Source of the DNA: an uncultured Bacilli bacterium
GTDB taxonomy: Bacteria > Bacillota_I > Bacilli_A > RF39 > UBA660
Length of the DNA: 64,000 nt
NCBI GenBank assembly: GCA_947626275.1
Contig: CANQRL010000002.1
Location: forward strand, 85,280-149,279
Direction: 5' to 3'
Both the position numbers and the translations under genes were made by a program. The notes beneath the pieces were generated by a model. It did no database searches and was not told the origin of the DNA. It was given only the letters and a program-made list of their open reading frames with translations. How positions within the stretch are numbered: position 1 is the stretch's first letter; every line of letters starts with the position of its first letter. Shown piece by piece: positions 16,313 through 23,516 of this stretch.

Positions 16313-17314
16313 ATTAGCGGAATTAATGCCATGGCTCTCTTTTATCTCACTTATATCTTTTTCCAACTTTAAGCAAGCCTGCACACAAACATCCGAATAA
16401 TCACGAACTTTAAATACAGATTGACATAAACTCGAAAGATATTGTTCAGTTTCGTGAACACGTGAATAAAGAGATGCTTCGTCATCCTCTCCATTCTCAA
16501 TTTGCCCATAAAGAGAATCAATTTGATTTTTATACCTATTATAGGTAAGGCAAGAAGATTCTACTTCTTCATCACAATCATCACCAGAGCATTCTCTATT
16601 TTCACAATAAGGATATCCTGCTTGGCTCGCTGCCATGCTATCATTAAAAATATAATAATTAGCAGATCCTTTATCTGATTTACAAGCAACGGTAGGAAGA
16701 CATTTTTCAGTTCCCCTTTCTTCAGAAAACCAAGATTCTTCTAATCCTTCCCCTTTCCAATAATAAACACCTAAATAAGCAGAACTAGTTGATTCAATTA
16801 CAACTGTCTTTGTATTGGTATCTACCTTAATAGTATATCCTACACCTGGATATTCACAAGTATAACTATCAGTATCTGCACCTTCCCATTTGTAAACAGA
16901 CATAGAACCAACTCCAGATTCAGCAACAGAAACGCCTTCTGTTGATATTGTTTCCGAAGTAAAACCATACCATTCTCGTCCATTACTTGCAATAACCCCT
17001 ATATATGTAGGACAATTGCCAGATTGAATATCAGAAGCACCCTTTTTACTTTGCCCCCAGTTCATTATTGACTCATTTCCGCCTAATGCAGACCAAGAAG
17101 AAGATGTTCCTTCATGACTATTATCGTCATAAATAGTAATGGTTATTGTTGCATTTTGATAAGCAGGTCCACCCGTTGTTGTGGAGCCATCGGATTTTAA
17201 ATCATTTTGATATGTATACTTACAAACTTCTTTTACTTCTTTCGCACATACATTTTCACCTAAAAATAAAAGCAAGAAAAAAGCAAAAAATAGATACCAG
17301 TATTTTCTACTCAT
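16034..17314 (-). CDS. Secreted ectodomain fused to a VirB2-like pilin domain, array copy 1
   Basis: 426 residues. Signal peptide (YLFFAFFLLLFLGENVCA), then a Cys-containing ectodomain of about 300 residues with no family I recognise, an alpha-helical stretch (QCxxxCxxLEKD-like), and a C-terminal two-helix module: SNSCNISERLAAWLIRIVSW, a helix, the loop DFIKAIAADNEDEIKKVSGKFAKRLIVA, a second helix, ending in YQYCLK. The module is the VirB2-like unit seen in the small pilins at 35413-38712. It has its own TATAAT (17331-17336) and terminator. Probably a pilin-type or adhesin subunit of the adjacent secretion/pilus system (inference). Confidence 0.7.
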   Translation of the reverse strand: MSRKYWYLFFAFFLLLFLGENVCAKEVKEVCKYTYQNDLKSDGSTTTGGPAYQNATITITIYDDNSHEGTSSSWSALGGNESIMNWGQSKKGASDIQSGNCPTYIGVIASNGREWYGFTSETISTEGVSVAESGVGSMSVYKWEGADTDSYTCEYPGVGYTIKVDTNTKTVVIESTSSAYLGVYYWKGEGLEESWFSEERGTEKCLPTVACKSDKGSANYYIFNDSMAASQAGYPYCENRECSGDDCDEEVESSCLTYNRYKNQIDSLYGQIENGEDDEASLYSRVHETEQYLSSLCQSVFKVRDYSDVCVQACLKLEKDISEIKESHGINSANGDSNSCNISERLAAWLIRIVSWIRYIVPVVIIILTILDFIKAIAADNEDEIKKVSGKFAKRLIVALIIFLLPLLLEFILGIFGQDTYQYCLK

Positions 17315-17350
17315 AAAACCACCTAGACTAATTATACCATATTTTAAAAA

Positions 17351-17648
17351 AAAGGTAGCTATTCGCTACCTATTTTAAACAATATTGGTAAGTACTTTGG
17401 CCAAAAATTCCTAATATGAATTCTAATAGTAATGGAAGTAAGAAGATAATGAGCGCTACTATTAATCTCTTTGCAAACTTGCCACTTACTTTCTTTATTT
17501 CATCTTCATTATCTGCCGCTATCGCCTTAATAAAATCTAAGATGGTGAGAATAATGATTGCTACTGGCACGATATATCTTACCCAAGATACGATTCTTAT
17601 TAGCCATGCAGCAAGTCTTTCTGATATGTTGCAACTATTAGAATCACC
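17351..17648. repeat. Long direct repeat, unit 2 of 3
   Basis: Same content as unit 1 (shared C-terminal codons and terminator hairpin GGTAGC/GCTACC). Slightly more diverged than units 1 and 3 are from each other. Confidence 0.9.
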
Positions 17649-18425
17649 TTGAATACTATTTATGTGATTTGCTACTTTTGCATCGGCTATGGCCTTTTCC
17701 ATTTGTGTACAATCTTTTACGCACTGTGATGACCAATCTAATGATTTTAAAACGCCATGACAATATACCTCTAGTTTATCAATTTCATCATTTACTTGCT
17801 TATATAAAGCAGCAGTAGATTTTCCTTGTTCCTCTGCTTGATGAATATCCTGATAAAAATCATTTATTTTCTCCATAGCGTTATCCATTGTTCCACATTC
17901 AAAATCTTTTTCTTCCGGTGTTAATGTCTCATCTTCACCAGAGTAAGAGATGTAACCACAACCCGCATACATGACATTCGTAAGAAAATCCCACCATTCC
18001 TTATCCTCCATATAATAATGAGTTGTGCTATTCCTAGCTGAACCATCATCATAATAGAATTCGTATCCAGATGTTAAAACAGAAGTAGCAAATTCTCCTA
18101 GTGTAGTAGTCGAAATACTGTAATGACATAGATAAAGATTACTACATTTATCTGATTGACTACTTTCAAACCATTGTTGCGAAATAGAATCATCTATGGA
18201 GAACAAAATAGATGTTCCGCTAGCCAGTTCTAAAAAAGTATCTAAAGGTCCATTATTTACTCTACTTATACTAATATTCTTACTTGCCTCATCAACATCA
18301 ATGACAAAATCATTTAAGTCATCGCAATAACCACCATCACATTGATACTGGCAAGAAAATGCCAAAGATTTCGTTGTAAAAACAAAGAAACAAATGAAAA
18401 AAAATACTAAAAATCTTTTTTTCAT
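17370..18425 (-). CDS. Secreted ectodomain fused to a VirB2-like pilin domain, array copy 2
   Basis: 351 residues. Signal peptide (RFLVFFFICFFVFTTKSLA), a shorter ectodomain (about 20-255) that opens with a Cys-rich CQYQCDGGYCDD and differs from those of copies 1 and 3, then the near-identical C-terminal module starting at SNSCNISERLAAWLIRIVSW. The own promoter has an extended -10, TGTTATAAT (-10 at 18442-18447), and the gene ends at its own hairpin. Copies 1 and 3 share ectodomain features (for example WFSE-R-T--CL); copy 2 does not, so the ectodomain was replaced or diverged. Confidence 0.7.
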   Translation of the reverse strand: MKKRFLVFFFICFFVFTTKSLAFSCQYQCDGGYCDDLNDFVIDVDEASKNISISRVNNGPLDTFLELASGTSILFSIDDSISQQWFESSQSDKCSNLYLCHYSISTTTLGEFATSVLTSGYEFYYDDGSARNSTTHYYMEDKEWWDFLTNVMYAGCGYISYSGEDETLTPEEKDFECGTMDNAMEKINDFYQDIHQAEEQGKSTAALYKQVNDEIDKLEVYCHGVLKSLDWSSQCVKDCTQMEKAIADAKVANHINSIQGDSNSCNISERLAAWLIRIVSWVRYIVPVAIIILTILDFIKAIAADNEDEIKKVSGKFAKRLIVALIIFLLPLLLEFILGIFGQSTYQYCLK

Positions 18426-18460
18426 ATCATCACCTATTCTAATTATAACATATTTTAAAA

Positions 18461-18759
18461 AAATAGATAGCTATTCGCTACCTATTTTAAACAATATTGG
18501 TAAGTATCTTGACCAAAAATTCCTAATATGAACTCTAATAGTAATGGAAGTAAGAAGATAATAAGCGCTACAATTAATCTTTTCGCAAACCTACCGCTTG
18601 CTTTCTTTATTTCATCTTCATTATCTGCTGCTATCGCTTTAATAAAATCTAAAATCGTTAGAATAATGATTACTACTGGCACGATATATCTTATCCATGA
18701 TACTATTCTTATTAGCCACGCAACAAGTCTTTCTGATATGTTACAACTATTAGAATCAC
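18461..18759. repeat. Long direct repeat, unit 3 of 3
   Basis: Near-identical to unit 1 from the terminator through the second helix and loop codons of the pilin module. Confidence 0.9.
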
Positions 18760-19804
18760 TAGTGACAGAATTAATGCCATACTTTTCCTTTATATCACTT
18801 AAGTCTTTTTCATAGTTGATACATGCTTTAACACAATTAGAAGAATAATCATAACTTCTTAACATTGCATTACAAAATGCTGCTGTAGTTTTCTCTATAT
18901 CATGAACTTTAGAATAGTACTGATCATTATCCCCATTTGCGTTTTGGGAAATTTTATAATAATAATGTTCTATGCTATCATCATCTGCATCACAATCCCC
19001 ATTAGTGCAAAATAATTTTTTGTTATAACTTTCGCATGAATAATTTTGACTATTACAATCTGATCCAGAACAAGTTTTTACACCACACTCCGTATATCCA
19101 GCTTCATAAGCTTCGCCTTCATCAGAAAAGATATAATAAGTTACCATACCACTCAAAGCAATGTTGTTATAGCAAGACACGGTAGCTAAGCACTCATCAG
19201 TATTCCGATCTTCAGAAAACCAAGTACTTTCAAGAGTTTCTCCAATTTGATAAGAAAGAGAAGATGTTACCCCTAAATCCGTTGAAAGAGAAAGCGTTTT
19301 GTCGAGGCGATTTACCACAATAGTGTAAAACTGGTAGCGACAAGAATAAATTCCTAATTGTGATTGATGATTATCGTTTTTGAAAACAGAAACCTGATTA
19401 GTCTGCCAGAAATTATCTGCTGCCTTTGTTGCTGATTCCATCAAATCCTCTTCATTCACTCCATAATATTTTACTCCAACAAGACCATAAAAATTGCTCA
19501 TCAAAACAAGGTAATCTGGACACTCTGTTTCGCTAACAGCAGCAAAATAATCTGTATTTTCTCCCCAGTTTAAAACCTCTTCACTTCCACCAGGTCCACC
19601 ACTCAATTGATTTGATCCATCTGTATAAATTTCAAGAGTTACAGTCCTTCCTGCATAACTTCCACTTGACGTAATCTTTCCCGCGTCTGTTATGCTTGCA
19701 TAAGATGAATAGGTACAAGTTTTACTAACCTCTTCAGCCAATAATTTTTCAGGGAAGAAAAGGAAAAATGACAGTACAATTCCTATCAAAATTTTCTTTT
19801 TCAT
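18482..19804 (-). CDS. Secreted ectodomain fused to a VirB2-like pilin domain, array copy 3
   Basis: 440 residues. Signal peptide (IGIVLSFFLFFPEKLLA), an ectodomain of about 320 residues with many Cys (CSGSDCNSQNYSC, CTNGDCDADDD), distantly like copy 1 (TCTYSSYAS...WFSEDRNTDECLATVSC versus the same layout in copy 1), then the shared pilin module (NSCNISERLVAWLIRIVSW to YQYCLK). The TATAAT is at 19821-19826, between the terminator of the preceding gene and the AGGTGATGAT ribosome site. Confidence 0.7.
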   Translation of the reverse strand: MKKKILIGIVLSFFLFFPEKLLAEEVSKTCTYSSYASITDAGKITSSGSYAGRTVTLEIYTDGSNQLSGGPGGSEEVLNWGENTDYFAAVSETECPDYLVLMSNFYGLVGVKYYGVNEEDLMESATKAADNFWQTNQVSVFKNDNHQSQLGIYSCRYQFYTIVVNRLDKTLSLSTDLGVTSSLSYQIGETLESTWFSEDRNTDECLATVSCYNNIALSGMVTYYIFSDEGEAYEAGYTECGVKTCSGSDCNSQNYSCESYNKKLFCTNGDCDADDDSIEHYYYKISQNANGDNDQYYSKVHDIEKTTAAFCNAMLRSYDYSSNCVKACINYEKDLSDIKEKYGINSVTSDSNSCNISERLVAWLIRIVSWIRYIVPVVIIILTILDFIKAIAADNEDEIKKASGRFAKRLIVALIIFLLPLLLEFILGIFGQDTYQYCLK

Positions 19805-19839
19805 ATCATCACCTAGATTTATTATATCATATTTAAAAA

Positions 19840-19866
19840 AAATAGATAGCAGTTCGCTACCTATTT
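19840..19866 (-). terminator. Terminator module, copy 4
   Basis: AAATAGATAGC/GCTACCTATTT hairpin with a T-run. It closes the operon ending in the membrane gene at 19867, and the next gene's TATAAT begins 14 bases further on. Confidence 0.75.
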
Positions 19867-20475
19867 TTATTGAATTCCTTGCATAAACCCTTTTACAAAT
19901 AATTCTTTACCTCGTTTTTCTTCAAACACATAACATACAGCAATGAAAATGGCTCCTAAGAAAGCTACAATGATATCTTGCATGGTATCATTTACTCCTG
20001 TTAAAGCCACCCTTTGAGCATCTCCACCAAAGAAAATATTCGCAATATATTCAAACATCTCCCATCCTGATGCTACTAACATAGTAAATGATAAAAGAAA
20101 AAGAATATTAAAAGCAATTTTTCTTTTGTCATATAAATCTGCCACCTTCAAAAAGAGAAGAGCAAATAAAGCAGTTAGTACTCCTGAAATGGTATGTGTC
20201 ACTTTATCAAAATAAGCAATATGATTATAAAGTTCTAATGTTGTTCCTAAAAAATGAGCACTAAAGATGAATAAAACAACAATAAACTTAATCATAGTAG
20301 ATATTTTTTTATGAAAAAGTTTTTCCACCCAATAAGGAGCAGTAATCGTTAAAACAATAGAACTATCTTTTAAAATTAAACCAATTTCTTTATCTCTCGT
20401 AATAGCAAAATAAAGTCCTCCAACAATAGCGATTGCTATCATGACAAAATTAAGAATCTGAAGCATCTTCTTCAT
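19867..20475 (-). CDS. Polytopic membrane protein, YjdF/DUF2238-like
   Basis: About 202 residues with five or six membrane helices. Polar motifs inside the membrane part: YFDKVTHTISG, ASGWEMFEY and VNDTMQDIIVAFLG, the arrangement seen in the YjdF/DUF2238 group of unknown function. The start is ATG 20473-20475 with GAGGT nine bases upstream; a TTG six bases earlier is too close to it. It overlaps rmuC by 26 bases, so both belong to one operon with the DUF4176 gene. Family call is moderate; role unknown. Confidence 0.55.
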   Translation of the reverse strand: MKKMLQILNFVMIAIAIVGGLYFAITRDKEIGLILKDSSIVLTITAPYWVEKLFHKKISTMIKFIVVLFIFSAHFLGTTLELYNHIAYFDKVTHTISGVLTALFALLFLKVADLYDKRKIAFNILFLLSFTMLVASGWEMFEYIANIFFGGDAQRVALTGVNDTMQDIIVAFLGAIFIAVCYVFEEKRGKELFVKGFMQGIQ

Positions 20476-21532
20476 AGTCAATAGACCTCATTTCTACTTG
20501 ATTAATGCTATTAAACCTTTTAGTTATCTTATCAGTGGTAGTGTGAATATCTTTTACATCCTTACTAACCGTTTCAATGCTTCTATAAAGTTTATCCCAT
20601 CTTTCACGATATCTTGAAAATTCTCCATCTAGCAATTGTAATTCTTTATGAATCACTTGAGCATATTTATCCCGCTCAATATTCTTCATAATAATTTGAA
20701 TAGTAGTTAAAGTACTGATAAGGGTTGTTGGAGAAGTAATCCAAACTCTTTTTTTATAAGCGTATTCTAATAGTTCAGTATGATAAGCATTTACTTCAGC
20801 AAAAATAGCTTCTGCTGGTAAGAACAAAATAGCTTGATCACTAGTTATTCCGGGAATAATATATTTACTACTAATGGCATCAATATGCTTTTTCATATCG
20901 ACTTTGAACAATTTTTCGGCATTTGCTCGAACATCCGCACTATTTTTCTTGTTCACCATTGCCTGATAATTTTCCAAAGGAAATTTAGAATCGATCGCTA
21001 TCGTACCTAATGGTTCTGGCGCAAACAAGACACAGTCTGCTATCGTTCCATTAGAAAATGTATGCTGCATCTCATATATTTTTGTATTATGTTGACCAAA
21101 TACATTCGACATAATATGCTCTAAATTAACTTCACCAAAAATACCACGAGTCTTTTTGTCCGTCAGAATCCCCTGTAGAGAAACAATATCAGTAGATAAA
21201 CTATCTATTTTCTTTTGAGCTTCATCAATCTTGGATAATCTTTCTAAAACAGAAGTAAACGTTTTATTGGTTTTCTCAAAGTTTTCATCTAAGCGTTCGT
21301 TTACTTTATCGGTAATCATTCGTAGCCTAGTATCTAATTTTTCATTTGTTTTTTCAAAATCATCACGAATATCTCTACTAAAATCGTTTTTAAAATCACC
21401 TATTTCTTTTACAATATCTGTTTCTAACTTACTTATCTTTTCTACTACAGAATCATCATGATGCGTTCTTACCAATAAGAAAACTAAAAGAACAATGTTT
21501 AAAATAGATAATCCAATAATAATATAATCCAT
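20450..21532 (-). CDS. rmuC: RmuC-family DNA recombination protein
   Basis: 360 residues. N-terminal membrane helix (IIIGLSILNIVLLVFLLV), a long coiled coil (about 28-125), then the RmuC domain with KKTRGIFGEVNLEHIM, IDSKFPLENYQAM and FLPAEAIFAE. RmuC limits recombination at inverted repeats in E. coli; the domain has a nuclease-like fold. Its start overlaps the stop of the DUF4176 gene by one base (TAATG). Its presence downstream of a secretion-linked gene may be only operon history. Confidence 0.9.
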   Translation of the reverse strand: MDYIIIGLSILNIVLLVFLLVRTHHDDSVVEKISKLETDIVKEIGDFKNDFSRDIRDDFEKTNEKLDTRLRMITDKVNERLDENFEKTNKTFTSVLERLSKIDEAQKKIDSLSTDIVSLQGILTDKKTRGIFGEVNLEHIMSNVFGQHNTKIYEMQHTFSNGTIADCVLFAPEPLGTIAIDSKFPLENYQAMVNKKNSADVRANAEKLFKVDMKKHIDAISSKYIIPGITSDQAILFLPAEAIFAEVNAYHTELLEYAYKKRVWITSPTTLISTLTTIQIIMKNIERDKYAQVIHKELQLLDGEFSRYRERWDKLYRSIETVSKDVKDIHTTTDKITKRFNSINQVEMRSIDYEEDASDS

Positions 21533-21813
21533 TATCCCACCTGAGTTTGAGTCGTTGGAATATTTTTTAGGAAAGCTTTAAATTTTGTTTCCTCATCATT
21601 TACATATCCCAAATAGTAAATATCCGCGATTTGACTATGATCAAAAACAAAAATACTCTTGCTATCGATAATTCCTTCTGGATAAGAACATCCACTATAA
21701 TCATACACTTTTTCGCTTCCTGGTTTGATAATTCCAAATCCTGTTATCATTAACTTCTTATTTGCATCCTTTAATAATACAATCGTTCCAACTGGTAAAT
21801 ATTTTTCTGTCAT
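21532..21813 (-). CDS. DUF4176 domain protein
   Basis: 93 residues. YLPVGTIVLLKDANKKLMITGFG...YDYSGCSYPEGII...FVFDHSQIADIYYLGYVNDEE matches DUF4176, a small cytosolic family that in Bacillota is repeatedly encoded in type VII (ESX) secretion loci beside toxin genes. Here it lies between a 532-residue hendecad-repeat protein and rmuC, close to a VirD4-type coupling ATPase. No EssC or WXG100 gene is present in the window. A chaperone or adaptor for a secreted substrate is possible but unproven. Confidence 0.75.
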   Translation of the reverse strand: MTEKYLPVGTIVLLKDANKKLMITGFGIIKPGSEKVYDYSGCSYPEGIIDSKSIFVFDHSQIADIYYLGYVNDEETKFKAFLKNIPTTQTQVG

Positions 21814-21830
21814 ACTTCATTCCTCTCTTT

Positions 21831-23429
21831 CTAATCCCAAAAAGTAAGATAATCAACAGCGCCTGATGCTAATTCACCAAGACCATCCCATTGTTCAGCA
21901 CCCCACTCCAAAGCCATATCTTTTAATTCTTCTGCACCTTCAGCAATCTCCTCTGCTTTTTGAGAGCCCCATTCCATCAAATTATCTTTAGCTTCTTCAA
22001 GTGCTTCTCCTGCATTTTCAAGAAGTTCTTCCCCCTTCTCCCTTATGCCATCAACAAATTCTTCACCCTTCTCTCTTATACCGTCGACAATTTCTTCCCC
22101 CTTTTCTCTTGCTGCATCGAACAATTCGCCGGCGTCTTCTTTGAATTGCTCAAAATCGTCTTGAGAATCAATAACACCCTCGGAAAAAGCTCTAATTTTT
22201 TCCTTGGCAATAGCTCCTCCAGCAGCAACAACAGCTTGGTATCCCATTAACAATCCTGTATACCATTGATCTGCAGGAATGTCTGTAACAACACTATCTG
22301 TAATATAATCCGCTCCAAACGAAAGAGTCGTCGAACCAACTATAGAGGTTCTAGCCAAAAAGCCAATATCTAGAAGATCACAAATATCACTAAAGGAACC
22401 TACAGCACCCATGACATCATCACTAGAAATATCCTGAATTTTACTAAGGCAATCCATAGTAGACTCAAAGTCGTAAAATAAATTTGGAAGTCTTTTTTCA
22501 ATGGCCCGTGCGGAAATAAAAACATTATTCTTTCTTAATACATCAGATATATAATTAGGAAGTTCAGGATAGATATCTAAAAGGGCATTTGTAATTTTCC
22601 TTCCACGGCTCATATTTTCATCCTCTAAAAAGGCTTCATATAAATTTCGAACATTTTTATCGTTAAAATTTAGTTCTATTCCCAAGGTTTGCTCATACGG
22701 TGCTACAAACGTTTGAAGAGTGCCTGGCAAATCTTCAAAAATTAAATTTAAATTCTTATAAGGAATCTGTTTTTCTTGAACAAGGTCAATCACATCTAAA
22801 AAGATTTTCTGTGGCTCCAATTCTTCCTCTCCAAGAAATAATTCTGTAAATTCTGAAATAACGTCCAAATTTTCATATAGAATCTTAACGGTCTCATTAT
22901 TTAACCGAATTCCTAGTCCTGCTTCGTCTACATGAGGTTGTAAATAATTGCAAATGACTTCATCAATATTAGAAAAATTTGCTTTCAACTCTTCATAAGT
23001 TATATTAGAAGAAGAAATTCGCTTTACAATATCCAAGGCAATCTCTTCCATATTGTCATCCGTCAAATCTACATCAGAATAAGCAACCGCCAAAGAAAGA
23101 AAAAAGATTTTGTGATCATAAATAAGCTGTTCACTAAAATTATCTGTATTAATCCCCATGGCAGCAAATTTCTCTTTTATTGTTGCAATAGCATCCTCTA
23201 TCTGCTTCTTTGGACTTAATTTTTCTATTTTCTTTTTTGGGTTGAATCCGTCCAGTATCCCCGCTATCGTTTCAAGCGTTCCTTTACTTTCCTTAGTCTC
23301 TTCTTCATATTCTTCGTATTCACCGTTTAAATTTTGTTGAAAAGTGTCTAATGATGTATTTCCTTTAGAAGGATTGGAAGTTTCCAATTTAGAAGTTTGA
23401 AACTTCCCAGAATCCGAATTGAAATTCAT
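21831..23429 (-). CDS. Large soluble protein with hendecad coiled-coil tail; candidate secreted substrate
   Basis: 532 residues, no signal peptide. A Ser/Glu-rich N-terminal 60 residues is followed by an all-helical region (about 70-400) without a family I know, then a moderately hydrophobic stretch (about 370-410), and a coiled tail with three 11-residue repeats (REKGEEIVDGI and variants) followed by Ala/Glu/Trp-rich helices to the end. A TATAAT is at 23462-23467, just beyond the terminator of the VirD4 gene. Being adjacent to the coupling ATPase and to a DUF4176 gene makes it a candidate substrate or effector; this is inference only. Confidence 0.5.
   Translation of the reverse strand: MNFNSDSGKFQTSKLETSNPSKGNTSLDTFQQNLNGEYEEYEEETKESKGTLETIAGILDGFNPKKKIEKLSPKKQIEDAIATIKEKFAAMGINTDNFSEQLIYDHKIFFLSLAVAYSDVDLTDDNMEEIALDIVKRISSSNITYEELKANFSNIDEVICNYLQPHVDEAGLGIRLNNETVKILYENLDVISEFTELFLGEEELEPQKIFLDVIDLVQEKQIPYKNLNLIFEDLPGTLQTFVAPYEQTLGIELNFNDKNVRNLYEAFLEDENMSRGRKITNALLDIYPELPNYISDVLRKNNVFISARAIEKRLPNLFYDFESTMDCLSKIQDISSDDVMGAVGSFSDICDLLDIGFLARTSIVGSTTLSFGADYITDSVVTDIPADQWYTGLLMGYQAVVAAGGAIAKEKIRAFSEGVIDSQDDFEQFKEDAGELFDAAREKGEEIVDGIREKGEEFVDGIREKGEELLENAGEALEEAKDNLMEWGSQKAEEIAEGAEELKDMALEWGAEQWDGLGELASGAVDYLTFWD
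22012..22110. repeat. Three 33-base tandem repeats (11-residue hendecads)
   Basis: Units at 22012-22044, 22045-22077 and 22078-22110 encode REKGEELLENA, REKGEEFVDGI and REKGEEIVDGI. Hendecads form right-handed coiled coils. Confidence 0.85.
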
Positions 23430-23490
23430 AAAATCATCCTTTTCTATTTTCTACTAAGTTTATTATATCACATATATATTTGTTTCCATC

Positions 23491-23516
23491 AAAAAAGTAG
23501 CAAAAAATTTGCTACT
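23491..23516 (-). terminator. Terminator of the VirD4-type gene
   Basis: AGTAGCAAA/TTTGCTACT perfect 9-bp hairpin with a 3-base loop, then TTTTTT on the minus strand. It marks the end of the T4SS operon. Confidence 0.88.

Noticed and set aside
21532..23429. Type VII (ESX) secretion locus
   Set aside because: Only a DUF4176 gene points there; no EssC, EsaA, EssB or WXG100 gene is present.
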